This document shows positions 18,695 through 28,447 of a DNA stretch of 64,000 nt, one piece after another. The stretch comes from Microbacterium sp. lyk4-40-TSB-66 (GTDB taxonomy: Bacteria > Actinomycetota > Actinomycetes > Actinomycetales > Microbacteriaceae), in contig NZ_JARVRW010000004.1 in assembly GCF_030209475.1 (NCBI RefSeq), positions 62,001 through 126,000 on the forward strand. Direction: 5' to 3'. The position numbers and the translations under genes were made by a program. Position 1 is the stretch's first letter; each line of letters begins with the position of its first letter. The notes under the pieces are model-generated. The model was not told where the DNA came from and made no database searches. It saw only the letters and a program-made list of their open reading frames with translations.

Positions 18695-20488
18695 GTGTCT
18701 GAAAAGACTCGGCGCATGCGCGCCCTCTCGGCGGGAGCAGGAGTCGCGGTCGCGGCTCTGGCACTCGCCGGATGCACCACCACCGCCACGCCCGAGGGCG
18801 ATTCGAACACGGGTGGCACCATCACGATCGCCACGACGAACGCGTTCACCTCGTTCAACGGCGACACCCCCGAGGCCAACCTCGACACCAACGGCATGGT
18901 CGGCTACCTGACGGGTGTCAGCGGCGGTCTCGGTCTCGGTGGCTTCCAGCGCCTCGACAAAGACTTCTCGGTTCTGAACAACACCGACTTCGGCACCTAC
19001 GAGACCGTGTCGGAAGACCCGCTGACGGTCAAGTACACCCTCAACGAGGGCCTGACCTGGTCGGACGGCGAGCCCATCAACGCCGACGACATGCTCGTCA
19101 ACTGGGCCATCAACTCGGGCTACTACAACGACGCGATCCTCGACCCGGCGACCGGTGACGTCACCAACGGCGGTACGCAGTACTTCAGCCTCGCCGGCAG
19201 CACCGCAGGCCTCGACACCACCGCGTTCCCCGAGATCGGCGACGACAACATGTCGATGACGCTGACTTACTCGACGCCGTACGTCGACTACGAGCTCGTC
19301 AACCCGATCGGCAAGCCGGCCCACGTGCTCGCCGAGAAGGCCGGCGTCTCCGAGGCCGACTTCGTCGACCTGCTCAAGACGCTCCCCAAGGGCGACACCG
19401 CCGCGCCGGTCGCGCCGAACGCGACCCTGAAGGCCGCCGCCGACTTCTGGAACACCGGATACGACGTCACGGCGATGCCGACCGATGAGAGCCTCCTCGT
19501 CGCGAGCGGCCCGTTCATCGTGACCGACTTCACCCCCGAGCAGAGCATCACGCTGGGTAAGAACCCCAACTACAAGGGCGAGATGTCGCCCTCGTACGAC
19601 CAGCTGATCATCCGCTTCATCGGCGACTCGAACGCCCAGGTGACGGCCCTCCAGAACGGCGAGGTGCAGGCCATCCAGCCGCAGGCCTCCGCCGACACGC
19701 TGACCGCGCTCGAGAACGCGAACGCCACGGTCCACTCGGGCAACCAGCTCGCCTACGACCACGTCGACCTGAGCTTCGGCGGCGTCTTCGCCGACGCGAA
19801 CGTGCGCGAGGCCTTCCTCAAGACGATCCCGCGCCAGCAGATCCTCGAGTCGATCGTCACGCCGGTCAACCCCGACGCAGAGGTCCTCAACTCGCAGATC
19901 TTCCTCCCCACCGAGGGCGACCAGTACACCACCGCCGTCGCCTCCAGCGGATACGACGCCTTCACCGAGCCCGACATCGAGGGTGCCAAGGCTCTGCTGA
20001 ACGGTGCCACCCCCACGGTGCGCATCCTCTACAACACCAACAACCCGAACCGTGTCGACAGCTTCCGCGCCATCCAGCAGTCGGCGCAGCAGGCCGGTTT
20101 CGTGATCGAGGACGCCGGTTCGCCCGACTGGAGCTCGCTGCTCGGCAGCGGTAGCTACGACGCGTCGATCTTCGGCTGGGTCTCGCCCGGTGCGGGTAAC
20201 GCCGCTCTTCCGCAGATCTTCAAGACTGCCGGTGGCGGAAACTACAACAACTACAGCAACAGCGCCGTCGACACCCTCGTCGACGAGAGCCAGGTGACGG
20301 TCGACCCCACCGCGCTCGCTGACATCAAGGTGCAGATCGACACGGCGACGGCGAAGGACTTCTACGGTCTTCCGCTCTTCCAGTCGCCCGGTCTGTTCGC
20401 CGACAACGGTTCCGTGACGGGCGTCGATTACTTCGGCGGCCAGACCGGCATCGTGTGGAACGCGCAGGAGTGGACGCTGGCGGGTTGA
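18695..20488 (+). CDS. Family 5 extracellular solute-binding lipoprotein of a peptide ABC importer
   Basis: 597 residues. Signal peptide with lipobox ALALAGC, then GGTITIATTNAFTSFNGD, the family segments LTWSDGEPINADDMLVNWAI and NPNYKGEMSPSYDQLIIRF. The GTG at 18695 has CTGGAGG five bases upstream. Upstream it has the best promoter of the region and an A/T-rich palindrome; downstream is a strong hairpin before the permeases, so it is likely expressed above the membrane components. Ligand not predictable beyond oligopeptide-like molecules. It is related to the protein encoded at 15805. Confidence 0.92.
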   Translation: MSEKTRRMRALSAGAGVAVAALALAGCTTTATPEGDSNTGGTITIATTNAFTSFNGDTPEANLDTNGMVGYLTGVSGGLGLGGFQRLDKDFSVLNNTDFGTYETVSEDPLTVKYTLNEGLTWSDGEPINADDMLVNWAINSGYYNDAILDPATGDVTNGGTQYFSLAGSTAGLDTTAFPEIGDDNMSMTLTYSTPYVDYELVNPIGKPAHVLAEKAGVSEADFVDLLKTLPKGDTAAPVAPNATLKAAADFWNTGYDVTAMPTDESLLVASGPFIVTDFTPEQSITLGKNPNYKGEMSPSYDQLIIRFIGDSNAQVTALQNGEVQAIQPQASADTLTALENANATVHSGNQLAYDHVDLSFGGVFADANVREAFLKTIPRQQILESIVTPVNPDAEVLNSQIFLPTEGDQYTTAVASSGYDAFTEPDIEGAKALLNGATPTVRILYNTNNPNRVDSFRAIQQSAQQAGFVIEDAGSPDWSSLLGSGSYDASIFGWVSPGAGNAALPQIFKTAGGGNYNNYSNSAVDTLVDESQVTVDPTALADIKVQIDTATAKDFYGLPLFQSPGLFADNGSVTGVDYFGGQTGIVWNAQEWTLAG

Positions 20489-20505
20489 TGACCCGTTGAG
20501 CTCAC

Positions 20506-20541
20506 GTGAGGCGCCGGAGTCGCTCGGCTCCGGCGCCTCAC
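20506..20541 (+). terminator. Strong hairpin between binding protein and permease genes
   Basis: GTGAGGCGCCGGAG (20506-20519) and CTCCGGCGCCTCAC (20528-20541) form a perfect 14-base-pair stem with an 8-base loop, followed by TTCG. It can act as a partial terminator or as a 3' mRNA stabiliser. Confidence 0.75.
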
Positions 20542-20579
20542 TTCGCGTGCGTGCAGCGCCGTTTCGCCACGCCCGCGAC

Positions 20580-20585
20580 TATCCT
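20580..20585 (+). promoter_or_regulatory. -10 hexamer TATCCT for the permease genes
   Basis: TATCCT after the hairpin would start a transcript near 20592 with a ~47-base leader, giving the permeases their own promoter. Confidence 0.35.
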
Positions 20586-20638
20586 GTCCAGGGCGCCTTT
20601 TCGGCGCCCGTCACCCGATCGAAAGAAGACCTCCCGCG

Positions 20639-22183
20639 ATGGTCGGATTCATTCTCAGGCGCATCGCCGTCTCGATCCTGGTTCTCCTTGCCGCGTCGTT
20701 CATCATGTACGTGCTCGCCGCCAACTCCGGCGACCCGCTCCAGGACCTCCGCGACAGCACCGCCGCAAACCGCGATCAGCTGATCGCCGCGCGCGTCGCC
20801 GCGCTGGACCTCAGCGTCCCCGCCCCCCTGCGCTACTTCCTCTGGCTCGGCGGTGCTGCTGGCTGCCTCATCCCGTTCGCCGGCACCTGCGACCTCGGTC
20901 TGACGATCAGCAACGCCCCCGTGCTCGACATCCTGCCCACCGCGGTGGGCTCCACCCTCCAGCTCGTGACGGCGTCGTTCGTGCTGGCCATCGTGCTGGG
21001 CATCGTCGTCGGCGTCGTATCGGCTCTCCGCCAGTACAGCGGGTTCGACTTCGGTATCACCCTGCTGAGCTTCTTCCTCTTCTCGCTGCCGTCGTTCCTC
21101 GTGGCCGTCCTCCTCAAGGAGTTCCTGGCGCTCGGGTTCAACAGCTTCCTCGAATCGGCGACGTCGATACCGATCTGGGTGATCGTGCTGCTCGCCGTCG
21201 TCGCGGCGGTGATCTGGCAGGCCATGATCGGCGGCTCGGCTCGTCGCCGCGCGATCGTCGCCGGCACCGCCGCCGCTGCGACCATCGCCCTGCTGGTGTA
21301 CTTCAACGTCACCGACTGGTTCCGAAACCCCGGCTTCGGCCCGGTGGGCCTTCTTCTGCTCATCGCCGGAGTGGTCGTCATCACCACCGCGCTCATCTCG
21401 GGCCTGTCGAACCGTCGTGCGCTGATCGTCGCGGCCGCCAATGGAGCGATCTCGTACATCGCGTACTACGTGCTGCAGGGACTGTTCGACATCTCCACGG
21501 TGCCCACGATCATCATCCTGATCGTCGTGGCCGTCGTGGTGGGTCTGATCACCGGCTATCTCGTCGGCGCCCCCGACCGCGGGATGACGGCACGCATCGG
21601 AGCGATCGTCGCCTTCTTCTCGTTCGCCCTCGTCGTGCTCGACCGCTACATGCAGTCGTGGCCCGCCTACGTCGACAACCCCCGCATCAACGGTCGCCCG
21701 ATCGCCACCGTCGGCGCGGCGACTCCGGGGTTCAACGGCGACATGTGGATCAGCGGCATAGACACGTTCACCCACCTGCTGCTGCCGACGATCTCGCTGC
21801 TGCTGATCTCGTTCGCGGGGTACACCCGCTACGCCCGCGCCGGCATGCTCGAGGTGATGAACCAGGACTTCATCCGCACGGCACGCGCGAAGGGCCTGCC
21901 CGAGCGCACCGTGGTCATGCGCCATGGTCTCCGCAACATGCTGATCCCGATCGTGACGCTGATCGCCACCGACGTCGGTGCGCTCCTCGGCGGCGCGGTC
22001 ATCACCGAGCAGGTTTTCGCCATCCCCGGCATGGGGCAGTTGTTCGTCGCGTCCATTCGTCGCGTCGACGTCAACCCGGTGATGGGGTACTTCATCGTCA
22101 TCGCCATCACCGCCATCGTGTTCAACTTCCTGGCCGATCTCGCCTACGCGGCGCTCGACCCCCGCGTGCGAGTCGTCGCATGA
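20639..22183 (+). CDS. Peptide ABC transporter permease (DppB type) with extra membrane segments
   Basis: 514 residues against about 310-340 for usual DppB/OppB permeases. The N-terminal FILRRIAVSILVLLAAS and the C-terminal transmembrane domain, including the EAA loop (ARAGMLEVMNQDFIRTARAKGL split by family norms around AKGL) and GGAVITEQVFAIPGMG, are normal. Between them, roughly residues 175-345, are five or six additional hydrophobic stretches not needed for transport in the standard family. I take this as an in-frame insertion, not a sequencing artefact, because the frame is uninterrupted. Pairs with the permease at 22215. Confidence 0.9.
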   Translation: MVGFILRRIAVSILVLLAASFIMYVLAANSGDPLQDLRDSTAANRDQLIAARVAALDLSVPAPLRYFLWLGGAAGCLIPFAGTCDLGLTISNAPVLDILPTAVGSTLQLVTASFVLAIVLGIVVGVVSALRQYSGFDFGITLLSFFLFSLPSFLVAVLLKEFLALGFNSFLESATSIPIWVIVLLAVVAAVIWQAMIGGSARRRAIVAGTAAAATIALLVYFNVTDWFRNPGFGPVGLLLLIAGVVVITTALISGLSNRRALIVAAANGAISYIAYYVLQGLFDISTVPTIIILIVVAVVVGLITGYLVGAPDRGMTARIGAIVAFFSFALVVLDRYMQSWPAYVDNPRINGRPIATVGAATPGFNGDMWISGIDTFTHLLLPTISLLLISFAGYTRYARAGMLEVMNQDFIRTARAKGLPERTVVMRHGLRNMLIPIVTLIATDVGALLGGAVITEQVFAIPGMGQLFVASIRRVDVNPVMGYFIVIAITAIVFNFLADLAYAALDPRVRVVA

Positions 22184-22214
22184 TCGCCGCCGTCCGATTC
22201 CCGGAGGTCTCCGC

Positions 22215-23264
22215 ATGACCCAGATGCTCCCCGAGCCCGCGAACGTGGATGCTCCGGCCCCCGCAGACGAGCGCAACACCGTCGGCGTGAGTCAGGGACG
22301 ACTCGTCCTGCGGCGGTTCCTCGCGAACAAGGTCGCCGTCGTCTCCGGCATCCTCTTCGTCCTGTTGGCGATCTTCTCCGTCTCCGCGATCGGCCTCGGC
22401 CCGATCCCCGGGTGGTGGAAATACGACTTCACGACGCTGAACCCCCAGAACAACGGTGGGGCACCGACCCTGTCCGTGTTCCCCTTCGTCGTGGGAGACC
22501 ACCCGCTCGGGCAGGACCGAATCGGCATCGACTACTTCGCCATGACGATGCGCGGCATTCAGAACTCGATCCTCGTCATGCTGGTCATCAGCATCGTCGG
22601 CACGACCGTCGGCACCGTGATCGGTGCCCTCGCCGGCTACTACCGCGGGTGGGTGGATGCGGTGCTCATGCGCATCACCGACGTCTTCATCGTCATCCCG
22701 ATCATCGTGATCGGTGCGGTCGTCGGCCGAGCGACGGGCGGCTTGGGTGTCGTGCCGTTGGCGTTCTTCCTCGCGATGATCTCGTGGACGACGATCGCGC
22801 GCCTGGTGCGAGCCGAGTTCCTCTCCCTGCGCGAGCGCGAGTTCGTCGAAGCAGCCCGGGTGGCCGGAGCCAGCGACGCTCGGATCATCTTCAAGCACAT
22901 CCTGCCCAACGCCATCGGCGTCGTGATCGTCGCGGCGACGCTGCTCGCAGCATCCGCGATCCTCCTCGAGACCGCGCTGAGCTACCTCCAGCTCGGTGTG
23001 CGTCCGCCCGACGTGTCGCTGGGTCTGATCATCTCCGACAACCAGTCGGCGTTCTCGACGCGCCCGTGGTTGTTCTGGTGGCCGGCCGTCTTCATCGTGC
23101 TGCTCGCCGTACTCGTCAACTTCGTCGGCGACGGCCTGCGCGACGCCTTCGACCCGCGCCAAAAGCGCTTCTCGCTGCGCCGCACGAAGGAGCAGGCGGG
23201 CGCGTCCGTCACCGCTCCGGCCAGCACGCAGGCGCGGGTGCACCCGGAGACACCGTCGTCATGA
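22215..23264 (+). CDS. Peptide ABC transporter permease (DppC type)
   Basis: 349 residues. N-terminal FLANKVAVVSGILF resembles the OppC/DppC N-terminal domain; the binding-protein-dependent transport domain follows, with GALAGYYRGWVDAVLMRITD, the EAA loop REREFVEAARVAGASD and LLETALSYLQLGVRPPDVSLG. A ~15-residue Ser/Thr/Ala-rich tail ends the protein. Starts 31 bases after the partner permease stop, and both are presumably co-transcribed. The next gene is on the other strand, so the transcript must end or read antisense through it. Confidence 0.93.
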   Translation: MTQMLPEPANVDAPAPADERNTVGVSQGRLVLRRFLANKVAVVSGILFVLLAIFSVSAIGLGPIPGWWKYDFTTLNPQNNGGAPTLSVFPFVVGDHPLGQDRIGIDYFAMTMRGIQNSILVMLVISIVGTTVGTVIGALAGYYRGWVDAVLMRITDVFIVIPIIVIGAVVGRATGGLGVVPLAFFLAMISWTTIARLVRAEFLSLREREFVEAARVAGASDARIIFKHILPNAIGVVIVAATLLAASAILLETALSYLQLGVRPPDVSLGLIISDNQSAFSTRPWLFWWPAVFIVLLAVLVNFVGDGLRDAFDPRQKRFSLRRTKEQAGASVTAPASTQARVHPETPSS

Positions 23265-23284
23265 CGACCGTCTCCGCGTGGCCG

Positions 23285-23887
23285 TCACGCGAGTGCGATC
23301 GCCGCGATGACTCCGGCCGCGCCGAGGACGAGCAGCACCACGTTGTCGACGCGCGCGGCGACGGCCACGGGGGTCTGCTCGGCCCTGCCCGCCTCGATGC
23401 GACCGGCGTCGCGCAGCGCGTACCAGCGGGTGCGCACCATCTCGGCCGCGCGGCCGGAATCGGTGTTCGGCAGGTCGCCGGGACGCACCTGGGGCGTCGA
23501 CGCGCTCTCGCTCCGGCGATGGGCCCGCGCGGCGCGCAGCGAGCCGGCCGCGCCGGGCGACGGTGCGGCGGTGACGCTGATGCGACGGTGGGGCGTGTGC
23601 AGCTGCAGCGCGTAGCGGGTGTCGACGTGCACGAGGGCGGACCACGGCACGCGGTAGCGAAGCGCGATGTTGTCGACCTGGACTCCCTCGTCGTCGACCG
23701 ACACCGAGGGCGACCACAGGATGCCGCCCACCAAAGCCGCCGCCCCCAGCGCGCCCACGACGATCAGAGCCGGGGCGTCGGTCGCGGCAGGGGTCACGAG
23801 CAGGCCGATCGCCACGACGGCGATGATCGCCCACACGATCCCGCACAGGACCCGGGTGAACGTCGAACGGAACGTCTGGCGTGGCAT
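23285..23887 (-). CDS. PH-domain-like small membrane protein
   Basis: 200 residues: two hydrophobic segments near residues 12-50, then a beta-rich region (SVSVDDEGVQVDNIALRYRVPW) of the bacterial PH-domain type, a basic hydrophilic stretch, and a hydrophobic C terminus. No enzyme motif. It sits on the opposite strand between the permease and ATPase genes of the peptide transporter, splitting that gene set, and is divergent from the ATPase by 62 bases. Function unknown. Confidence 0.7.
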   Translation of the reverse strand: MPRQTFRSTFTRVLCGIVWAIIAVVAIGLLVTPAATDAPALIVVGALGAAALVGGILWSPSVSVDDEGVQVDNIALRYRVPWSALVHVDTRYALQLHTPHRRISVTAAPSPGAAGSLRAARAHRRSESASTPQVRPGDLPNTDSGRAAEMVRTRWYALRDAGRIEAGRAEQTPVAVAARVDNVVLLVLGAAGVIAAIALA

Positions 23888-23949
23888 CCCCCGATTCTTT
23901 CATTCCCCGATCACTCCCTCCCGCTCGGCGGGAACGAGAGGACAATCTC

Positions 23950-25704
23950 ATGAGCACGACCGAGAAGTCCGGCATCCCCGCCCTGGAGATGACCGATGTC
24001 AGCGTCGACTTCGCCGTCGACGACGTATGGGTCCCCGCGGCCAAGCACCTGACGTACTCGATCGCCCGCGGTCAGGTCGTCGCGGTGGTGGGCGAGTCCG
24101 GCTCGGGTAAGAGCGTCAGCTCGATGGCCGTGCTCGATCTGTTGCCGCGCAACAGTCGCGTCACCGGCAGCATCAAGGTGAACGGTCGCGAGGTGACGGA
24201 CCTGTCGACCGCGCAGATGCGGCAGTTGCGCGGTCCCGAGGTCGCGGCGATCTTCCAGGAGCCGATGACGGCTCTGAACCCCGTGCTGACCGTCGGCTCG
24301 CAGATCATCGAGGCGCTGCGCGCGCACACCCCCATCGCTCCGACGCAGGCGAAGGCGCGAGCGCTCGAACTGCTCGAGCTGGTGGGACTGCCCGACCCGG
24401 CGAAGGCGTTCGCGTCGTACCCGCACCAGCTCTCCGGCGGACAGCGTCAGCGCGCGATGATCGCCCAGTCGATCAGCCTCGAGCCCGCCCTGCTCATCGC
24501 CGATGAGCCGACCACCGCGCTCGACGTGACGGTGCAGGCCGAGATCCTCGACCTGATCCGCGACCTGCGCGATCGTCTTGACTCGGCCGTGCTGCTCATC
24601 ACGCACGACATGGGCGTCGTCGCCGACCTCGCCGACTGGATCGTCGTGATGAAGGCGGGCGACATCGTCGAGCAGGGCCCGGCCGTTCAGGTGCTGGGGT
24701 CGCCGCAGGACGCGTACACGAAGGAGCTGCTGGCGTCCGTGCCCCGCCTGGGCGAGACGTTGGAGGGCGAGTCGTCCGTCGACCTGGTGGAGGCACTGGC
24801 CACGGCGGTGGCCGAAGGCCCCGCCCGCACCGAAACCCTCGCCCTCGCCGCGGCCGCCCCCGAGATCGCCCACCCCGTCCTGCAGCTCGAGAACGTCTCC
24901 ATCGAGTACGGCAAGAAGGGCCGGGTCGCCGCGTTCCGCGCCGTCGATGACGTCACGCTCGGCATCGCCGAGGGCGAGATCGTGGGCCTCGTGGGGGAGT
25001 CGGGCTCGGGCAAGTCGACGATCGGGCGCGCCGCGATCGGCCTCCAGCCCATCGCCGACGGCCGCCTCGTCGTCGACGGCGTCGACATCTCGAGCGGATC
25101 GCGCAAGCTGATCAAGTCGCTGCGGCGCCGGGTGGGCATCGTGTTCCAGGACCCGTCGTCGTCGCTCAACCCCCGCCTGCCGATCGGGGAGTCGATCGGC
25201 GAGCCGCTGTTCCTCGCGGGTGAGGCCAAGGGCGCGGCCCTGGATGCCCGGGTCGAGAGGCTCCTCGACGAGGTGCGCCTGCCGCGCAGCTACCGCAACC
25301 GCTACCCGCACGAACTCTCCGGCGGACAGAAGCAGCGCGTCGGAATCGCCCGCGCCCTGTCGCTCCAGCCGCGTCTGCTCGTCGCCGACGAACCGACCAG
25401 CGCGCTCGATGTCTCGGTGCAGGCGCGGGTGCTCGAACTGCTGAGCGAGCTGCAGAAGGAACACCGCTTCGCCTGCCTGTTCATCAGTCACGACCTCGCC
25501 GTGGTGGATGCCATGGCCGACCGCATCGTGGTGCTCAACCGCGGGAAGATCGCGGAGCAGGGCACCCGCGACGAGATCCTGCGCGCGCCGAAGGAGCCGT
25601 ACACGCAGCGTCTCATCGCGGCCATCCCGGTTCCCGACGTCGAGGTGCAGGCCGCCCGCCGCGAACTCCGTCACGAGCTGCTGAAGAACACCCCGGCATC
25701 CTGA
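23950..25704 (+). CDS. Peptide ABC transporter ATPase, DppD-DppF fused
   Basis: 584 residues with two complete nucleotide-binding domains, equivalent to DppD and DppF in one chain. Domain 1 (about 10-260): Walker A GESGSGKSVS, signature LSGGQRQRAMI, Walker B LLIADEPTTALD. Domain 2 (about 310-560): Walker A GESGSGKSTI, signature LSGGQKQRVGI, Walker B LLVADEPTSALD. An Ala/Glu-rich linker joins them. The ATG at 23950 has GAGAGG upstream. It energises the permeases at 20639 and 22215. A perfect hairpin follows the stop. Confidence 0.95.
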   Translation: MSTTEKSGIPALEMTDVSVDFAVDDVWVPAAKHLTYSIARGQVVAVVGESGSGKSVSSMAVLDLLPRNSRVTGSIKVNGREVTDLSTAQMRQLRGPEVAAIFQEPMTALNPVLTVGSQIIEALRAHTPIAPTQAKARALELLELVGLPDPAKAFASYPHQLSGGQRQRAMIAQSISLEPALLIADEPTTALDVTVQAEILDLIRDLRDRLDSAVLLITHDMGVVADLADWIVVMKAGDIVEQGPAVQVLGSPQDAYTKELLASVPRLGETLEGESSVDLVEALATAVAEGPARTETLALAAAAPEIAHPVLQLENVSIEYGKKGRVAAFRAVDDVTLGIAEGEIVGLVGESGSGKSTIGRAAIGLQPIADGRLVVDGVDISSGSRKLIKSLRRRVGIVFQDPSSSLNPRLPIGESIGEPLFLAGEAKGAALDARVERLLDEVRLPRSYRNRYPHELSGGQKQRVGIARALSLQPRLLVADEPTSALDVSVQARVLELLSELQKEHRFACLFISHDLAVVDAMADRIVVLNRGKIAEQGTRDEILRAPKEPYTQRLIAAIPVPDVEVQAARRELRHELLKNTPAS

Positions 25705-25712
25705 TCCGTGCC

Positions 25713-25748
25713 ACGAGGGGCGGCGTCCGGGTGGACGCCGCCCCTCGT
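25713..25748 (+). terminator. Terminator after the ATPase gene
   Basis: ACGAGGGGCGGCGTCC (25713-25728), loop GGGT, GGACGCCGCCCCTCGT (25733-25748): a perfect 16-base-pair stem. Pieces of the same sequence (GGCGGCGTCCTCCCT, GACGGCGTCCTCCCT) recur downstream up to ~25820 without forming a second clear hairpin. Confidence 0.8.
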
Positions 25749-25905
25749 CGTAGGTCGGGGAGGGGCGGCGTCCTCCCTGGTCGGGGCGCCGGACGGCGTC
25801 CTCCCTCGTCGGGATCCGCCCGCTGGGGACGAGCGACATTGCGGCTCCTTCGGGTGCCGAAGCCTTTCCTGAACGTCGCCTGCCGGGAGTGTCGCGGGCG
25901 CCCGG

Positions 25906-25911
25906 TAGACT
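25906..25911 (+). promoter_or_regulatory. -10 hexamer TAGACT for typA
   Basis: TAGACT would give a start near 25918 and a ~43-base leader with a CTGGAG ribosome site before the ATG. Confidence 0.5.
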
Positions 25912-25960
25912 GGCCAGGCCCGATTCCGGGCGCCACCCCGAATTTTCCTGGAGACCCTCC

Positions 25961-27871
25961 ATGGCGCACGCCCTTCGTCCTGACCTCCGCAACGTCGCGA
26001 TCGTCGCGCACGTCGACCACGGCAAGACGACCCTCGTCGATGCCATGCTCCGCCAGACCGGCTCGTTCGGTGACCACGCGCACGTCGAAGAGCGCGCGAT
26101 GGACTCCAACGACCTCGAGCGTGAAAAAGGCATCACGATCCTCGCCAAGAACACGGCGATCACCTACAAGGGCGTTCACAGCGACGTTCCCGTGACGATC
26201 AACGTCATCGACACCCCGGGCCACGCCGACTTCGGTGGCGAGGTCGAGCGCGGCCTGTCGATGGTCGACGGCGTCGTGCTGCTGGTCGACGCGTCCGAGG
26301 GCCCGCTGCCGCAGACGCGCTTCGTGCTGCGCAAGGCCCTCGAGGCCAAGCTCCCCGTCATCCTGCTGGTCAACAAGACCGACCGCCCCGACGCGCGCAT
26401 CGCCGAGGTCGAAGAAGAGGCGCACGACCTGCTGCTGGGCCTCGCGTCCGACCTCGTCGACGATGTGCCCGACCTCGACGTCGACGCGCTGCTCGACGTT
26501 CCGGTGGTCTACGCCTCGGGCCGTGCGGGCGCTGCGTCGCTCAACCGTCCCGCCGACGGTTCGCTGCCCGACAACGACGACCTCGAGCCCCTGTTCGGTG
26601 CGATCCTCGAGCACGTGCCGGCCCCGGCGTACGACGACGAGGCGCCACTGCAGGCGTGGGTCACCAACCTCGACTCCAGCCCCTTCCTCGGCCGCCTCGC
26701 GCTGCTGCGCGTCTTCAACGGCACGCTCAAGAAGGGCCAGACCGTCGCCTGGGTGCGCGCCGACGGCACGACTAGCAACGCCCGCATCACGGAGCTTCTG
26801 AAGACCCGCGCGCTCGAGCGCTACCCCGCCGACGACGCCGGCCCCGGTGACATCGTCGCCATCGCCGGCTTCCCCGACATCACGATCGGCGAGACCATCG
26901 CCGATCCCGAGGACGTGCGTCCGCTCAAGGCCATCACGGTCGACGACCCCGCCATCTCGATGACGATCGGCACCAACACCTCGCCGCTCATGGGCAAGGT
27001 CAAGGGCCACAAGCTCACCGCACGCATGGTGAAGGATCGCCTCGACCGCGAACTCATCGGTAACGTCTCGCTCAAGGTCGTCGACATCGGCCGACCGGAT
27101 GCGTGGGAGGTCCAGGGCCGCGGCGAGCTCGCCCTCGCCATCCTCGTCGAGAACATGCGGCGCGAGGGCTTCGAGCTCACCGTCGGCAAGCCGCAGGTCG
27201 TCACCAAGAAGGTCGACGGCAAGACCTACGAGCCGTTCGAGCACCTCACGATCGACTCCCCCGAGGAGTACCTCGGCGCGATCACCCAGTTGCTCGCCGG
27301 TCGCAAGGGTCGCATGGAGAACATGACGAACCACGGCACCGGCTGGGTGCGCATGGAGTTCGTCGTGCCTTCGCGCGGCCTCATCGGCTTCCGCACAGAG
27401 TTCCTCACGACCACGCGAGGCACCGGTATCGCCAACGCGATCTCGCACGGCTACGAGCCGTGGGCCGGTCACATCTCCACGCGTCAGAACGGCTCTATCG
27501 TCGCCGATCGCATGGGTGTCGTCACCCCGTTCGCGATGATCGCCCTGCAGGAGCGCATGAGCTTCTTCGTGCAGCCGACGCAGGAGGTCTACGAGGGCAT
27601 GGTCATCGGCGAGAACTCGCGCGCCGACGACATGGACGTCAACATCACGAAGGAGAAGAAGCTGACCAACATGCGCGCGGCCAGCTCCGACACCTTCGAA
27701 TCGATGACGCCCCCGCGTCTGCTGACGCTGGAAGAGAGCCTCGAGTTCGCCCGTGACGACGAATGCGTCGAGGTCACCCCGGAGGCCGTGCGTATCCGCA
27801 AGGTCAACCTCGATGCGACCGAACGAGGCCGTGCCGCCTCGCGCCTCAAGCGTCAGGATGCCAACGCGTAA
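25961..27871 (+). CDS. typA: Translational GTPase TypA/BipA
   Basis: 636 residues, a ribosome-binding GTPase related to EF-G that helps ribosome assembly and stress or cold adaptation. GTPase motifs: G1 [10 protein letters not shown], the switch-[14 protein letters not shown]3 [12 protein letters not shown] and G4 [10 protein letters not shown]. Family C-terminal signatures: [40 protein letters not shown] and [15 protein letters not shown]. The ATG at 25961 matches the family start; an upstream in-frame extension is non-homologous. Monocistronic, ending in a terminator. Confidence 0.97.
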   Translation: MAHALRPDLRNVAIVAHVDHGKTTLVDAMLRQTGSFGDHAHVEERAMDSNDLEREKGITILAKNTAITYKGVHSDVPVTINVIDTPGHADFGGEVERGLSMVDGVVLLVDASEGPLPQTRFVLRKALEAKLPVILLVNKTDRPDARIAEVEEEAHDLLLGLASDLVDDVPDLDVDALLDVPVVYASGRAGAASLNRPADGSLPDNDDLEPLFGAILEHVPAPAYDDEAPLQAWVTNLDSSPFLGRLALLRVFNGTLKKGQTVAWVRADGTTSNARITELLKTRALERYPADDAGPGDIVAIAGFPDITIGETIADPEDVRPLKAITVDDPAISMTIGTNTSPLMGKVKGHKLTARMVKDRLDRELIGNVSLKVVDIGRPDAWEVQGRGELALAILVENMRREGFELTVGKPQVVTKKVDGKTYEPFEHLTIDSPEEYLGAITQLLAGRKGRMENMTNHGTGWVRMEFVVPSRGLIGFRTEFLTTTRGTGIANAISHGYEPWAGHISTRQNGSIVADRMGVVTPFAMIALQERMSFFVQPTQEVYEGMVIGENSRADDMDVNITKEKKLTNMRAASSDTFESMTPPRLLTLEESLEFARDDECVEVTPEAVRIRKVNLDATERGRAASRLKRQDANA

Positions 27872-27889
27872 GCGTTCGCTTCTCGAACC

Positions 27890-27923
27890 GGCCCCGCCCA
27901 GCCTCGTGCTCGGCGGGGCCTTT
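27890..27923 (+). terminator. Terminator after typA
   Basis: GGCCCCGCC (27890-27898) pairs with GGCGGGGCC (27912-27920) around a 13-base loop, followed by TTTCG. Confidence 0.8.
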
Positions 27924-28019
27924 CGCGTGCGCGCGGCGCGAGGTGGCTGAGCCTGTCGAAGTCACCGGTCCCGTCGACGAGCTCAGGAACCTCCGCTCAG
28001 GCGGATGGGCGGCGCGACC

Positions 28020-28388
28020 TCAGCCCTTCGTCGCACCCGCGGGCGCCGGATCGCGGAGCACCTTCGCCAGGGGTCGGTCCTTCGCCAGCTCGTCGACGAC
28101 CTTGTCGAGCACGCGGATGCGGTACATGAGGGGATCCTCGATCTCCTCCACCCGGACGCCGCAGATCACGCCCGTCACCAGGTCGGCGCGCGGGTTCAGC
28201 GTCGCTTCGTCGAAGAACTCGCGGAACGTCGTCGTGCCCGCCGCGTGGCGGGCGAGTTCCTCGTCGTCGAAGCCCGTGACCCAGCGGATCACGGCATCCA
28301 GCTCGTCTTTGGTGCGTCCCTTTCGCTCGACCTTCGCGAGGTAGAGCGGATAGACGGCCGAGAACGCGACGCCGAAGATGCGGGACAT
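28020..28388 (-). CDS. DUF2200 family protein
   Basis: 122 residues, recognised from MSRIFGVAFSAVYPLYLAKVE, GRTKDELDAVIRWVTGFD and GVICGVRVEEIEDPLMYRIR. Small cytoplasmic protein, widely conserved, function unknown. The ATG at 28388 is supported by the family N terminus and by TATCGT seven bases upstream, suggesting a leaderless mRNA; a longer open frame upstream is not conserved. Confidence 0.85.
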   Translation of the reverse strand: MSRIFGVAFSAVYPLYLAKVERKGRTKDELDAVIRWVTGFDDEELARHAAGTTTFREFFDEATLNPRADLVTGVICGVRVEEIEDPLMYRIRVLDKVVDELAKDRPLAKVLRDPAPAGATKG

Positions 28389-28447
28389 GATCGGCACGAT
28401 AACGCGCGCGGGCGCCCGCGTCGACCGGCGTCGCTTCGGAGACCTGC

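Noticed and set aside
25749..25820. Second terminator after the ATPase gene
   Set aside because: Partial repeats of the first hairpin arm are present but do not pair with each other.
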